DNA of 64,000 nucleotides from Spirosoma spitsbergense DSM 19989. Lineage in GTDB: Bacteria > Bacteroidota > Bacteroidia > Cytophagales > Spirosomataceae. A program made the translations under genes and the position numbers. The stretch covers positions 14,356-78,355 of the forward strand of contig NZ_KB893603.1 of assembly GCF_000374085.1 (NCBI RefSeq). The letters are read 5' to 3'. Below the pieces are notes generated by a model. It searched no databases. It was not told the DNA's origin and worked only from the letters and a program-made list of their open reading frames with translations. Positions 44,901 through 53,273 of this stretch are shown here, piece by piece. Numbering within the stretch: the stretch's first letter is position 1; each line of letters starts with the position of its first letter.

Positions 44901-45356
44901 ATGAGAGCAGTCCTGCTTACCCAATCGCTCACGCCCGTCCATGTTGAGCAGCTCGCCGGTCAATTTGCCCTTCCCGATATGACCCTTCCTTTTTTAGGGA
45001 GCCGCCGTAAAATGCCCATGCACCGTATTGTACGATTGGAAGGAGAAGGGAATTACACCTTATTCCACTTTTCTGATGGCAGCCATTTGATGGTATCCCT
45101 CACATTGAAAAAACTGGAAGAACGCTTGTCTGATAAAGTGTTCGTGCGGCCGCACAAAAAAAACATCATCAACCTGCTCTATCTGGAGGCTCTCCACCCA
45201 GAAAATCAGCAACTGAGTGTGAGTCTGGTTAATGGAGACCGGGTTGAGGTGTCGCGCCGGAAGGTTAGTTTATTTATGAAACAAGTTCGCGGATTTCAGG
45301 AGGAGTTGCTCCTCCTTAGTGCGAACCCTTTTGCCTCCAGTCAGGTTGTGGCCTGA
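44901..45356 (+). CDS. LytTR-domain DNA-binding protein
   Basis: The 151-residue protein consists of a short N-terminus (about 40 residues, no receiver domain) and a LytTR DNA-binding domain: MHRIVRLEGEGNYTLFHFSD, LTLKKLEERLSDKVFVRPHK, KNIINLLYLEAL and VEVSRRKVSLFMKQVR. Stand-alone LytTR proteins regulate transcription without a fused receiver, possibly by small-molecule or partner control. No partner kinase is adjacent. A hairpin separates it from the convergent acyl-CoA ligase gene. Confidence 0.88.
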   Translation: MRAVLLTQSLTPVHVEQLAGQFALPDMTLPFLGSRRKMPMHRIVRLEGEGNYTLFHFSDGSHLMVSLTLKKLEERLSDKVFVRPHKKNIINLLYLEALHPENQQLSVSLVNGDRVEVSRRKVSLFMKQVRGFQEELLLLSANPFASSQVVA

Positions 45357-45360
45357 ATCT

Positions 45361-45394
45361 TTACCGGTTCCTGGTGTATATCAGGAACCGGTAA
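45361..45394. terminator. Hairpin between LytTR and acyl-CoA ligase genes
   Basis: Arms 45361-45373 and 45382-45394 pair perfectly over 13 bp (TTACCGGTTCCTG) with an 8-nt loop. The T-run is weak on both sides. Confidence 0.65.
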
Positions 45395-45405
45395 TTAACA
45401 AAAAG

Positions 45406-47124
45406 CTATTTTTTCAATTTTGCCAGCTCCTCATCCCGCAGAGGTCGACGCAGGATTTTACCCACGTTTGATTTTGGCAATTCGTCGCGAAATTCGATTT
45501 CGCGCGGCACTTTATAGGCTGTTAGATTTTCGCGGCAAAACTCCTTGATTGTTTCAGCCGTGAGGGCGGGGTCTTTGCGGACCACAAAAATCTTGACTAC
45601 CTCGGTCGATTTTTCGTTAGGGATGCCAATACAGGCCACTTCTAGCACGCCGGGGCATTGTGCCACAACATCTTCCACTTCGTTCGGATAGACGTTGAAG
45701 CCGGATACCAGAATCATATCCTTTTTTCGGTCGACAATCTTAAAAAAACCGTCTTCACTCATCACGCCAATATCACCGGTTTTAATCCAGTCGCCCATCA
45801 TTGAATTGGCGGTTTCTTCGGGACGATTGTAATACCCTTTAAATACCTGTGGTCCCCGCGCTACAATTTCACCGGCTTCGCCAACAGCCGCATCGGTTCC
45901 ATCATCCCGAATAATTTTCATGTCGGTGCTGGGCCAGGGAATACCAATCGTACCTACCCGCACGCCCCCGTCGATGGGATTGGAACACAGAACAGGCGAC
46001 GTTTCGGTAAGCCCGTATCCTTCGCAGGGAGTATTGCCGGTTAATTTAGTCCATCGTTCGGCCACTGATGTTTGCAATGCCATACCACCGGCCGATGTTA
46101 CTTTTAGATGGCTGAAATCTACCTCGCCGATTCGTGGGTGATTGAGCAGACCATTATAAAGCGTATTGACACCGGTAAAGGCCGTAATTTTGTATTTTTT
46201 CAGGTCGTCTATAAATGTGTTCAGATCGCGCGGGTTAGTGATGAGCAGGTTCATCGTGCCACTTTTCAGGGCCGCCAGCGCATTCGTCGTCAGGGCATAC
46301 ACATGGTAGAGAGGAAGTGCTGCTACAATGATGCCTTCACCATTGGGAATACCACTGGGTTTCATCCAACAATCCTGTCCTTCTACATTGGCTATAATGT
46401 TCCGGTGAGTCAGCATGGCTCCCTTCGAAACGCCCGTTGTGCCACCCGTATACTGCACAAAAGCAAGATCGGTATTGCTAATCTCTACCGACCTGAACGG
46501 TTGGGTACTTCCCCGCCTTAAGGCGTCAGTGAACGAAATGGCATCGGGGATTTTGTAAGCAGGAACCAGTTTTTTTACATATCTGACAACTACATTGACC
46601 AGCTGCTTCTTCGGAAATCCCAGCAAATCACCCAGTTCGGTAACTACCACATGCTGGATGTCGGTACGATCAATAATTTTTTCCAGATGACTGGCAAAAT
46701 TGGCCAGAATCACAATGGCTTTGGCACCGGAGTCTTTAAACTGATGCTGCATTTCGCGGGGCGTGTACAGTGGATTCGTATTGACCACAGCCAGTCCCGC
46801 CCGCAAAGCCCCAAACATGGCTACCGGATATTGCAACGTATTAGGCATCTGGATAGCTAGTCGGTCCCCTTTTCGAAGGCCCAGATCGTTTTGCAGAAAA
46901 GAAGCAAACTGTGCCGACAATTTGTCTAATTCTCCGAACGTAATCTGCTTACCCATGCATGCATAGGCGGGGCAGTCAGTAAATCGACGGCAACCCTCTT
47001 CCAGTAAAGCAGCCAGCGATGAATAAGCGTCCGGGTTGATCTCGTAAGGAACTCCCTTCGGGTAAAACCGTCGCCAGGGATATGTATTTAGGGCTGATTC
47101 TGTATTCATATGGATGTTATTCAT
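45406..47124 (-). CDS. Long-chain fatty acid-CoA ligase (AMP-binding)
   Basis: The 572-residue protein is an acyl-CoA synthetase of the FadD type, which activates fatty acids with ATP and joins them to CoA. Motifs include the P-loop-like YTGGTTGVSKGAMLTHRN, the segment EGYGLTETSPVLCSNP, and the WIKTGDIGVMSEDGFFKIVD hinge region. RKKDMILVSGFNVYPNEVED is the fatty-acyl signature, and the C-terminal Lys is in LPKSNVGKILRRPLRDEE. Length and order match FadD. Two ATGs (47124, 47109) are possible. Acyl-chain length is not readable. It has a long upstream region shared with the lrp-type gene. Confidence 0.92.
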   Translation of the reverse strand: MNNIHMNTESALNTYPWRRFYPKGVPYEINPDAYSSLAALLEEGCRRFTDCPAYACMGKQITFGELDKLSAQFASFLQNDLGLRKGDRLAIQMPNTLQYPVAMFGALRAGLAVVNTNPLYTPREMQHQFKDSGAKAIVILANFASHLEKIIDRTDIQHVVVTELGDLLGFPKKQLVNVVVRYVKKLVPAYKIPDAISFTDALRRGSTQPFRSVEISNTDLAFVQYTGGTTGVSKGAMLTHRNIIANVEGQDCWMKPSGIPNGEGIIVAALPLYHVYALTTNALAALKSGTMNLLITNPRDLNTFIDDLKKYKITAFTGVNTLYNGLLNHPRIGEVDFSHLKVTSAGGMALQTSVAERWTKLTGNTPCEGYGLTETSPVLCSNPIDGGVRVGTIGIPWPSTDMKIIRDDGTDAAVGEAGEIVARGPQVFKGYYNRPEETANSMMGDWIKTGDIGVMSEDGFFKIVDRKKDMILVSGFNVYPNEVEDVVAQCPGVLEVACIGIPNEKSTEVVKIFVVRKDPALTAETIKEFCRENLTAYKVPREIEFRDELPKSNVGKILRRPLRDEELAKLKK

Positions 47125-47643
47125 TTAAGAGCAGGGAACGCTGCACTTTGGTCGCTATATAGTACCAAAAACTACAAGGTGCTGGCTGTTTTTTTAGACT
47201 ATTGACGTATGCAACAAAAATAATGAAATTGTTCAATTTTTTCATGGATGTATGTCAAAGCTTTCCTGAAAGGGCTGTAGAAAGCTTTGTACATAGCTAC
47301 TAGTGAGTGCCTTGACCGCTTGTCAACATATTTCACCTCTCATATAAGAGTGATATTATACTGCAACATTACTCTGGTAAACACGTCCTTATTTAGACGC
47401 CCTAACGCGTTTAAGTTAAGATAAGAGTGCATAAACGCCGGAACAGAGATGTGTCCGGCGTTTTTTGATTTTTTGGCTACCGAACTGATAATTTATCCAA
47501 TGGTTTTATATCGGAAATAATGGCTTAAAAGGCCCTATTTCAGGCGGTAATGTAAGCGGATAACCGTTACCTCTGTCTGACAATTTTACCGATATAGTTG
47601 AAACAGGAATTAATAGGCACAATATTTGGTAATATGAAGCGTA
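47125..47643. other. Long intergenic region with possible structured RNA
   Basis: This gap between the divergent acyl-CoA ligase and Lrp/AsnC genes holds no coding frame I can support. It contains an inverted repeat CAAAGCTTTC/GAAAGCTTTG (47256-47265, 47280-47289) and a complete intrinsic terminator on the plus strand that no gene explains. A small RNA is possible. Confidence 0.4.
47433..47466 (+). terminator. Orphan intrinsic terminator
   Basis: AAACGCCGGA (47433-47442) pairs with TCCGGCGTTT (47454-47463), followed by more T. No plus-strand gene precedes it within the gap. Confidence 0.75.
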
Positions 47644-47674
47644 TTTGGCATATGGTTGGTTTTGCTTAATTTTG
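47644..47674 (+). promoter_or_regulatory. Promoter of the Lrp/AsnC-type gene
   Basis: TTTG at 47644-47647, 19 bp, then TAATTTTG at 47667-47674: an exact match to the Bacteroidota sigma-A consensus. A second -7-like box TAGATTTG at 47762-47769 lies nearer the gene but lacks a clear TTG partner. Confidence 0.6.
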
Positions 47675-47804
47675 TGCCGATTTAAAAGGTTTTTGATCGG
47701 ATTTCTTTGGGTTTTTGTAAAAAATCAATATATTTTAAGAATTTTCTATTAGAAAAGATGGTAGATTTGTGCCGTTTTGTAACTATGTTTCAACTGACTG
47801 TTTT

Positions 47805-48275
47805 ATGTCGAGTCAAAAATTAGATCAGATAGATCGCAATGTTTTAGAAATTCTGCAAGCCAACGCTAAAATTACCAATGCACAACTTTCTAAGGAAATA
47901 GGCCTTTCGCCCGCCCCCACACTAGAACGGGTTAAAAAACTGGAAACGTCGGGTATTATTCAAAGCTACCATGCGCAGCTTAGCCGGGATAAAATCGGGC
48001 TGGGAGTTACAACCTTTGTAATGGTTACGCTAGTTGGTCATAAGAAAGACACAACCATGTCTTTCGTGGAGAAAGTCCATGAAATCCCGGAAATTATTGA
48101 GTGCCACCATATCACTGGTTCCGGGGATTTTTTGCTGAAAGTGATTGCAAAAGACATCTCTTCGTATCAAGCGCTGATGCTGGATGTTATCAATGAAATT
48201 GACGAGGTGGCCAGTACGCAGACGATGGTTATCATGTCTACCTTCAAGGAAAGCAAAGTATTACCCATTCCCTGA
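47805..48275 (+). CDS. Lrp/AsnC family transcription regulator
   Basis: The 156-residue protein has an N-terminal helix-turn-helix (LDQIDRNVLEILQANAKITN, AQLSKEIGLSPAPTLERVKK) and a C-terminal RAM ligand-binding domain (CHHITGSGDFLLKVIAKDIS). Lrp/AsnC proteins form multimers and respond to amino acids; the ligand here is unknown. ATG 47805 gives the family-like start MSSQKLDQIDRNVLEILQ. It is divergent from the acyl-CoA ligase gene, which could be a target. A long AT-rich leader with two promoter-like boxes precedes it. Confidence 0.92.
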   Translation: MSSQKLDQIDRNVLEILQANAKITNAQLSKEIGLSPAPTLERVKKLETSGIIQSYHAQLSRDKIGLGVTTFVMVTLVGHKKDTTMSFVEKVHEIPEIIECHHITGSGDFLLKVIAKDISSYQALMLDVINEIDEVASTQTMVIMSTFKESKVLPIP

Positions 48276-48293
48276 TCGGTTGGTGGGTTATTG

Positions 48294-48328
48294 GTTATCA
48301 GTTGGTTTGTTACTAACTAACTGATAAC
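48294..48328. repeat. Inverted repeat between convergent lrp-type and TPR genes
   Basis: Arms 48294-48307 and 48315-48328 (14 nt, one mismatch) with a 7-nt loop. It fits a shared terminator without a strong T-run. Confidence 0.7.
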
Positions 48329-48331
48329 TGA

Positions 48332-49546
48332 TTATACCCGTTTTCTTCGCTCCTCTCGTCGCGCCTTCTTCGCGTCGTCAATCGCTTTTTTTGCTTCCTT
48401 ATACTGGCTGGACTTTCGCTCGCCCTTATCAATTACTTCGTTGAAGTAGGTTTGGGCCAGGTCGTAATTTTTTTCTTCCGTCGCTATCTTTGCCAGTCCC
48501 AGTACGGACGATAAATAATAACCCGTATTCATGGAGTTCGTCTGTTTGGCAAAGTCTATCGCTTTTTGATAATAGGTTTTTGCTTCTACCCGGTTCTTGT
48601 AAAACAGCTGGTTCGTATAAGCCAGAATATAGGCTGCCGTTCGGCCACTGACCCCTTCATAGCCAGTTTGTCCACGCTCAATCTTATCCAGAATATCTTT
48701 GGAGATGCGTTCTGCTTCGGGTAAACGACCCGTTACGAATGCAGACCGGGCATAGTAGCGCTCAAAAAAAGGATTATCTGGATATTGCTCCGTCATGTAC
48801 TTAGACATCTCGTATGCTTTGTCATACTGATTCTCCATACTGTAAATCTGAACCAGAAAGTAGCGGGCCTCCACACGGGTATAGAAAGCTGTATTTGCCG
48901 TTTTTTCCAGTTCCTTGATACCCGTAGCCTTATTTCCTTTCGGAAAAAGCATCAAAATGGGCTTCAGCAAAGGGTAATTCTCGGGAATCCACTGGGCGTA
49001 GTAATTATACATGCCATCGCCAAAAAGTAACTCAGGGTTAAATTCAGAATTGCCTTTACATTTCTGAAAATATTTGAGGGCGTTTTTTCCGGCAAAGGTT
49101 GCCTTTGTCCATTTCTTCCGTTCGGAGTACAACCGTCCTTTGAATGCATAGGCGGCTGCCAGAAAAAAGGAAGGCTCCAATTTATTTTCGCTCTCATCAT
49201 ACAGTTTTTCGGCCAGCGTAATGGTCGTATCCATGAGTGCAATGCACCGGTCGTCGTAATCAGTTACGTCCGTATTCGGAACAATTTTCCACCATTCTGC
49301 CAGGCCCATTAAAAAGTAGGGCATGGGATGGTTCGGATAGCGCAGCCGCAACCACCGAAATTCTTTGTCGGCTTCGTAAAACTTATAATTATACATCTGA
49401 TTGATGGCCTCTGCCGACTCAATCTGAACGCCGGGGTGCTTGAGCAGGCCATCATATTTCTTATCGAAAGCCGACGGGTCATAGAGCTGGGCTTTGGCTA
49501 AAACAGCCATTCCCAACAGGCATACCGTCAACAATATTTTGTTCAT
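48332..49546 (-). CDS. Exported tetratricopeptide repeat protein
   Basis: The 404-residue protein has a signal peptide (ILLTVCLLGMAVLAKAQ) and helix pairs spaced as TPR-like repeats, for example YYFAD-type YKFYEADKEFRWLRLRYP, RVEARYFLVQIYSMENQYDK and YDLAQTYFNEVIDKGERK. The C-terminus is strongly basic (AKKARREERRKRV). It is probably periplasmic and a protein-binding scaffold; no enzyme motif is present. It is divergent from hpt. The precise role is unknown. Confidence 0.8.
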   Translation of the reverse strand: MNKILLTVCLLGMAVLAKAQLYDPSAFDKKYDGLLKHPGVQIESAEAINQMYNYKFYEADKEFRWLRLRYPNHPMPYFLMGLAEWWKIVPNTDVTDYDDRCIALMDTTITLAEKLYDESENKLEPSFFLAAAYAFKGRLYSERKKWTKATFAGKNALKYFQKCKGNSEFNPELLFGDGMYNYYAQWIPENYPLLKPILMLFPKGNKATGIKELEKTANTAFYTRVEARYFLVQIYSMENQYDKAYEMSKYMTEQYPDNPFFERYYARSAFVTGRLPEAERISKDILDKIERGQTGYEGVSGRTAAYILAYTNQLFYKNRVEAKTYYQKAIDFAKQTNSMNTGYYLSSVLGLAKIATEEKNYDLAQTYFNEVIDKGERKSSQYKEAKKAIDDAKKARREERRKRV

Positions 49547-49625
49547 TCGTTAAAATAGCTTTATCAGTATATCAACGTAAACGAAGGGCAGTCCGTTTAC
49601 CGACATTTATTTTTCCGGCAATTTT

Positions 49626-49657
49626 TTTCCCGGTTCCAGCGCATCAGCGTACCTTTG
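49626..49657 (+). promoter_or_regulatory. Possible hpt promoter
   Basis: TACCTTTG at 49650-49657 preceded by TTTC at 49626-49629 with a 20-bp spacer. The ATG lies 20 bp downstream of the box, giving a short leader. Confidence 0.45.
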
Positions 49658-49676
49658 AGATTCTGCCAACATCGTT

Positions 49677-50207
49677 ATGGTAACCATTAAAGATAAAACG
49701 TTTGTCCCGTTTATTAGTGCTGAGGTCATTCAGGCCCGTATTCAGGAACTGGCTATTCAGATCAACGAGGATTATGCCCATAAGCAGCCGTTAATTGTTG
49801 TTGTACTGAACGGCGCATTCATATTTGCCGCAGAATTAGTCAAACACCTGACTATTCCGTGCGAGATTACGTTTATCCGGGTGGCTTCCTATGCCGCTAC
49901 CGAGTCGAGCGGCCAGATCAAACAGATTCTGGGCCTGAACGATACGATTACCGGCCGAGACCTGATTGTGGTTGAAGATATCGTTGATACGGGGCTTACA
50001 ATTAGTGAAGTATGCAGTCAGCTTCAGGCTCAGAAACCTACTTCTCTGGCTATAACTACCTTGTTATTTAAGCCAGAAGCACTGAAAAAACCGCTTGATT
50101 TGCCCTACGTAGGGTTTGAAATTGAAAATCGTTTTGTGCTGGGCTATGGTCTTGACTATGATGGTTTGGGAAGAAACATCAAAGATATTCTCGTACTAGA
50201 ATCATAA
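49677..50207 (+). CDS. hpt: Hypoxanthine phosphoribosyltransferase
   Basis: Hpt salvages hypoxanthine or guanine to IMP or GMP using PRPP. The 176-residue enzyme has VVVLNGAFIFAAELVKHL, the flexible loop SYAATESSGQI, and the PRPP loop LIVVEDIVDTGLTISEV. It also has the base-binding end YVGFEIENRFVLGYGLDYDG. Length and order match. The gene is monocistronic and convergent with nuoD. Confidence 0.94.
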   Translation: MVTIKDKTFVPFISAEVIQARIQELAIQINEDYAHKQPLIVVVLNGAFIFAAELVKHLTIPCEITFIRVASYAATESSGQIKQILGLNDTITGRDLIVVEDIVDTGLTISEVCSQLQAQKPTSLAITTLLFKPEALKKPLDLPYVGFEIENRFVLGYGLDYDGLGRNIKDILVLES

Positions 50208-50241
50208 AGCGATCAGATTCATTGAATGAAACACAGGCTGC

Positions 50242-51462
50242 TCAGCGATCCACCTCACCCATTACCACATCAATTGATCCGATAATCGCCACTAGATCGG
50301 CCAGCATGGCTCCCCGGCTAATTTCGCTGATGACCGACAGGTTGTGGAAAGAGCAGGACCGTGCCTTACACCGCACTGGTACATCCGATTTGCCGTCGGT
50401 ACGGAAGAAAAATCCGAGTTCACCCTTAGCACTTTCGGCACGGGCGTAAAAATCCATGGCTTTGGGCCGTATCTTCTTCGGAACAGTTGCCTGAGGGTCA
50501 TAGTCCGGTGTACGTCGGTAATTACCCAACAGCTGATCAAGACACTGTTCAACGATTCGTATGGATTGGTGGCACTCCTGAACGCGCACGTTGTTCCGGT
50601 CCCAGCAATCACCAACGGTTCCCATCTGTCCTTCACCAATAGGAATGTCGAAGTCAATTTCGGGGTAAACAGAGTAGTGGTCAACCCGGCGTAAGTCGTA
50701 TCGCAGACCAGAGCCGCGTAGCATGGGACCGGTACAACCGTAATTGATAGCAACGGACAAGGGCAGCACCCCCACATTTGCCGTGCGTTTTATGAATATA
50801 TCATTTTCAATGACCAGTTGCTGTAACTCAGTCATCTTGGGTTTTAGATACTGGATGAATTCGAGGCACCGTGCCTCAAAACCTACCGGAAGGTCATAAA
50901 ATAATCCGCCAACCCAGATATAATTGTAGAGCATCCGGGCACCACTTACCCACTCCAATAGTCGCTGTATATGCTCCCGGTCGCGCATGAGCCATAAAAA
51001 AGGGGTATAGGCTCCAATGTCGAGTGCGTACGTGCCAATCCCCAAAAAGTGGGCGGCAATCCGGTTGAGTTCTGCCACTAATACCCGGATATATTCGGTT
51101 CGCTTCGGGATATCGTTTTCGATGCCCAGCATCCGTTCTACCCCCATGACATAGGCGTGTTCGCCATTCATAGCAGCCAGATAGTCGAGCCGGTCAACAA
51201 AAGGGATCGTTTGATTAAAGGGGAGTGACTGAGCGTGCTTCTCGAAACAACGGTGCAGGTAGCCCAGGTGTGGCACTACATCAACAATGATTTCGCCATC
51301 GGTAACCACCTCGAAACGTAGTACACCGTGGGTGGACGGATGTTGCGGTCCCATATTCAGGATCATCTCACCCTCGCCCAGGTCGCCAGGGCTATAAATA
51401 CCCGGTTCCGAAGCACGAAAATGGCCGGGAGCGTATTCGTATTGAATTTTTTGCGTAGTCAT
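50242..51462 (-). CDS. nuoD: NADH-quinone oxidoreductase subunit D
   Basis: NuoD is the 49-kDa-type subunit of complex I, close to the quinone site. The 406-residue protein has MNMGPQHPSTHGVLRFEV near its start, then PHLGYLHRCFEKHAQ, DYLAAMNGEHAYVMGVERM, LMRDREHIQRLLEWVSGARM, GDCWDRNNVRVQECHQSI and the C-terminal EISRGAMLADLVAIIGSIDV. It is full length. No other nuo gene lies in this window, whereas nuoD usually sits in the nuo operon. The ATG giving MTTQKIQYEYAPGHF was chosen over one nine codons upstream. Confidence 0.94.
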   Translation of the reverse strand: MTTQKIQYEYAPGHFRASEPGIYSPGDLGEGEMILNMGPQHPSTHGVLRFEVVTDGEIIVDVVPHLGYLHRCFEKHAQSLPFNQTIPFVDRLDYLAAMNGEHAYVMGVERMLGIENDIPKRTEYIRVLVAELNRIAAHFLGIGTYALDIGAYTPFLWLMRDREHIQRLLEWVSGARMLYNYIWVGGLFYDLPVGFEARCLEFIQYLKPKMTELQQLVIENDIFIKRTANVGVLPLSVAINYGCTGPMLRGSGLRYDLRRVDHYSVYPEIDFDIPIGEGQMGTVGDCWDRNNVRVQECHQSIRIVEQCLDQLLGNYRRTPDYDPQATVPKKIRPKAMDFYARAESAKGELGFFFRTDGKSDVPVRCKARSCSFHNLSVISEISRGAMLADLVAIIGSIDVVMGEVDR

Positions 51463-51559
51463 TGCTGGGTCAAATGTCGAAAAAGCCAATCCGAATGCAA
51501 AATTGCAATGGTTTTGTCGCCTAATCTACTACGAATCATTAGTTTTTCTGATAAAGCTA

Positions 51560-51590
51560 TTGGCTAATCCAACCGTATTTTGTACCTTTG
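51560..51590 (+). promoter_or_regulatory. Promoter of rpmG
   Basis: TTG at 51560-51562, 20 bp, then TACCTTTG at 51583-51590. The box matches TAnnTTTG exactly; the rpmG ATG is 30 bp further. Confidence 0.65.
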
Positions 51591-51620
51591 CGGTCCTTAT
51601 CGAGAAAACAGACTGTAACG

Positions 51621-51806
51621 ATGGCAAAGAAAGGCGCCAATAGAATCCAGGTTATTCTGGAATGCACCGAACAGAAAAACAGCGGTGTTCCCGGCATGTC
51701 CCGGTATATCACGACAAAAAACCGGAAAAACACGCCGGCTCGTATCGAACGGAAAAAATACAATCCGTTCCTTAAGAAAGTAACGCTGCATAAAGAAATT
51801 AAATAG
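51621..51806 (+). CDS. rpmG: Large ribosomal subunit protein bL33
   Basis: The 61-residue protein is ribosomal protein L33: [20 protein letters not shown], then [19 protein letters not shown] and [15 protein letters not shown]. It lacks the CxxC zinc pairs (C- form), with a single Cys. The usual Bacteroidota neighbour rpmB (L28) is not upstream; nuoD is, in the other direction. DUF4295 follows 91 bp downstream. The ATG was set by family start; the longer frame begins before the promoter's likely transcript start. Confidence 0.95.
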   Translation: MAKKGANRIQVILECTEQKNSGVPGMSRYITTKNRKNTPARIERKKYNPFLKKVTLHKEIK

Positions 51807-51897
51807 GTTTTCGGTTTTTCAGTATACTGGTTTACGGGTAATGCTACGGCAACGTGAACCGAATACGGTAAAACGAATACCATAAACCGACAAAATC

Positions 51898-52053
51898 ATG
51901 GCAAAAAAGGTAGTTGCGACCCTGAAAACAAAGGACAACGGCAAGGCATTCGCCAAAATCATTAAAGCCGTTAAGTCGCCTAAAACTGGCGCTTATACGT
52001 TCAAAGAAGAAATGGTGCCAGTTGATGAGGTTCAGGCCGCACTGAAAAGCTAG
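51898..52053 (+). CDS. DUF4295 protein, probable ribosomal protein bL38
   Basis: The 51-residue product starts MAKKVVATLKTKDNGKAFAK and ends EEMVPVDEVQAALKS. It fits DUF4295, a small basic Bacteroidota family encoded with rpmG. I recall that a protein of this family was seen in the Flavobacterium johnsoniae ribosome and named bL38; the match here is from the pattern and neighbourhood, not from a search. It lies in the same direction as rpmG and ends with a terminator at 52120. Confidence 0.85.
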   Translation: MAKKVVATLKTKDNGKAFAKIIKAVKSPKTGAYTFKEEMVPVDEVQAALKS

Positions 52054-52119
52054 TCTTTTCAAAATCAATTGTACCAGCGAGCCGTGTTTTGACGGCTGGT
52101 TTCATGCATAAAGACGTTT

Positions 52120-52148
52120 GTCCCACATTCTTTTGTGGGACTTTTTTT
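52120..52148 (+). terminator. Intrinsic terminator of rpmG-DUF4295
   Basis: GTCCCACA (52120-52127) pairs with TGTGGGAC (52134-52141), followed by seven T. It isolates the ribosomal genes from ftsY. Confidence 0.88.
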
Positions 52149-52157
52149 GTTGAAAAG

Positions 52158-52300
52158 CAGTTAGTGCAGACAGATAGTTGGTCAGTCCGTTAGTTAATGT
52201 GTTAGTCAGACAGTTTTCGCTATTCGTCTGTTGAACCGACTTTCTGACCGACCAATTCACTCACCGACTGTCTGACTGATTAACTCACTAACTCATTACC
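52158..52300. repeat. Large imperfect palindrome of GTTAGT/GTCAGA units before ftsY
   Basis: The left half (about 52158-52213) is rich in GTTAGT and GTCAGACAG. The right half (about 52244-52294) contains the complementary CTGTCTGACTG and ACTCACTAACTC stretches and runs to within 13 bases of the ftsY ATG. For example 52205-52213 and 52268-52276 pair perfectly. Confidence 0.8.
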
Positions 52301-52307
52301 TATTCAC

Positions 52308-53273
52308 ATGGCTTTATTCGGCTTATTCTCAAAAGAAAAGAAAGAAACCCTCGATAAAGGGCTGGAGAGGACAAAAGATAGTTTTTTCTCTAAGCTGGGC
52401 CGGGCCGTAGTAGGCAAATCGACTGTTGATGAAGACGTACTCGATGAAGTCGAAAATATCTTGATTTCATCGGATGTAGGGGTAGAAACAACGGTCAAAA
52501 TCATCCGTCGGGTTGAAGAGCGCGTTGCCCGCGACAAGTATGTGAGCACCGACGAACTGGATCGGATTCTACGGGAGGAAATTGCGGGTCTGCTCTCTGA
52601 AACGAATACGGAGGGAAACCAGCCGGATCGGGATGACTTCGACCTTCCTGCCGGTAAAAAACCGTACGTTATTATGGTTGTGGGGGTCAACGGTGTAGGT
52701 AAGACTACAACCATTGGCAAACTGGCTGCCCAATTTCACAAGCGGGGTAAAAAAGTGGTACTGGGAGCAGGTGATACCTTCCGGGCCGCTGCCGTTGATC
52801 AGCTTATTTTGTGGGGTAATCGGGTAGGGGTACCGGTTATTTCGCACGGGATGAATACTGACCCATCGGCTGTTGCTTTTGATGCCGTAAAGAAAGCAAC
52901 TGAAATTGGGGCCGATGTTGTCATTATTGATACCGCAGGCCGACTGCATACCAAAGTCAACCTGATGAATGAGCTGACCAAGATAAAACGGGTAATGCAG
53001 AAGTTTACGCCCGATGCGCCCCATGAAGTCTTACTGGTGCTGGATGGCTCAACCGGGCAGAACGCGTTTATTCAGGCAACGGAGTTTACGAAAGCTACCG
53101 AAGTGACGGCATTGGCCATCACAAAACTGGACGGAACTGCCAAAGGGGGGGTCGTGATTGGTATTTCGGACCAATTCAAGATTCCGGTTAAGTACATCGG
53201 TGTTGGCGAAAAGATTGACGACCTGCAAACGTTCAACAAGATGGAGTTTGTGGATTCGTTTTTCAAGAAGTGA
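52308..53273 (+). CDS. ftsY: Signal recognition particle receptor FtsY
   Basis: FtsY docks SRP-bound ribosomes at the inner membrane for co-translational insertion. The 321-residue GTPase has an N domain (MALFGLFSKEKKETLDKGLE, VLDEVENILISSDVGVETT), the G1 loop GVNGVGKTTT at 126-135, and AGDTFRAAAVDQL, DTAGRLHTKVNLMNEL and TKLDGTAKGG. It ends GVGEKIDDLQTFNKMEFVDS. The acidic A domain of E. coli FtsY is missing, as is normal in Bacteroidota. The start follows a large palindrome, and the next gene overlaps by one base. Confidence 0.96.
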   Translation: MALFGLFSKEKKETLDKGLERTKDSFFSKLGRAVVGKSTVDEDVLDEVENILISSDVGVETTVKIIRRVEERVARDKYVSTDELDRILREEIAGLLSETNTEGNQPDRDDFDLPAGKKPYVIMVVGVNGVGKTTTIGKLAAQFHKRGKKVVLGAGDTFRAAAVDQLILWGNRVGVPVISHGMNTDPSAVAFDAVKKATEIGADVVIIDTAGRLHTKVNLMNELTKIKRVMQKFTPDAPHEVLLVLDGSTGQNAFIQATEFTKATEVTALAITKLDGTAKGGVVIGISDQFKIPVKYIGVGEKIDDLQTFNKMEFVDSFFKK

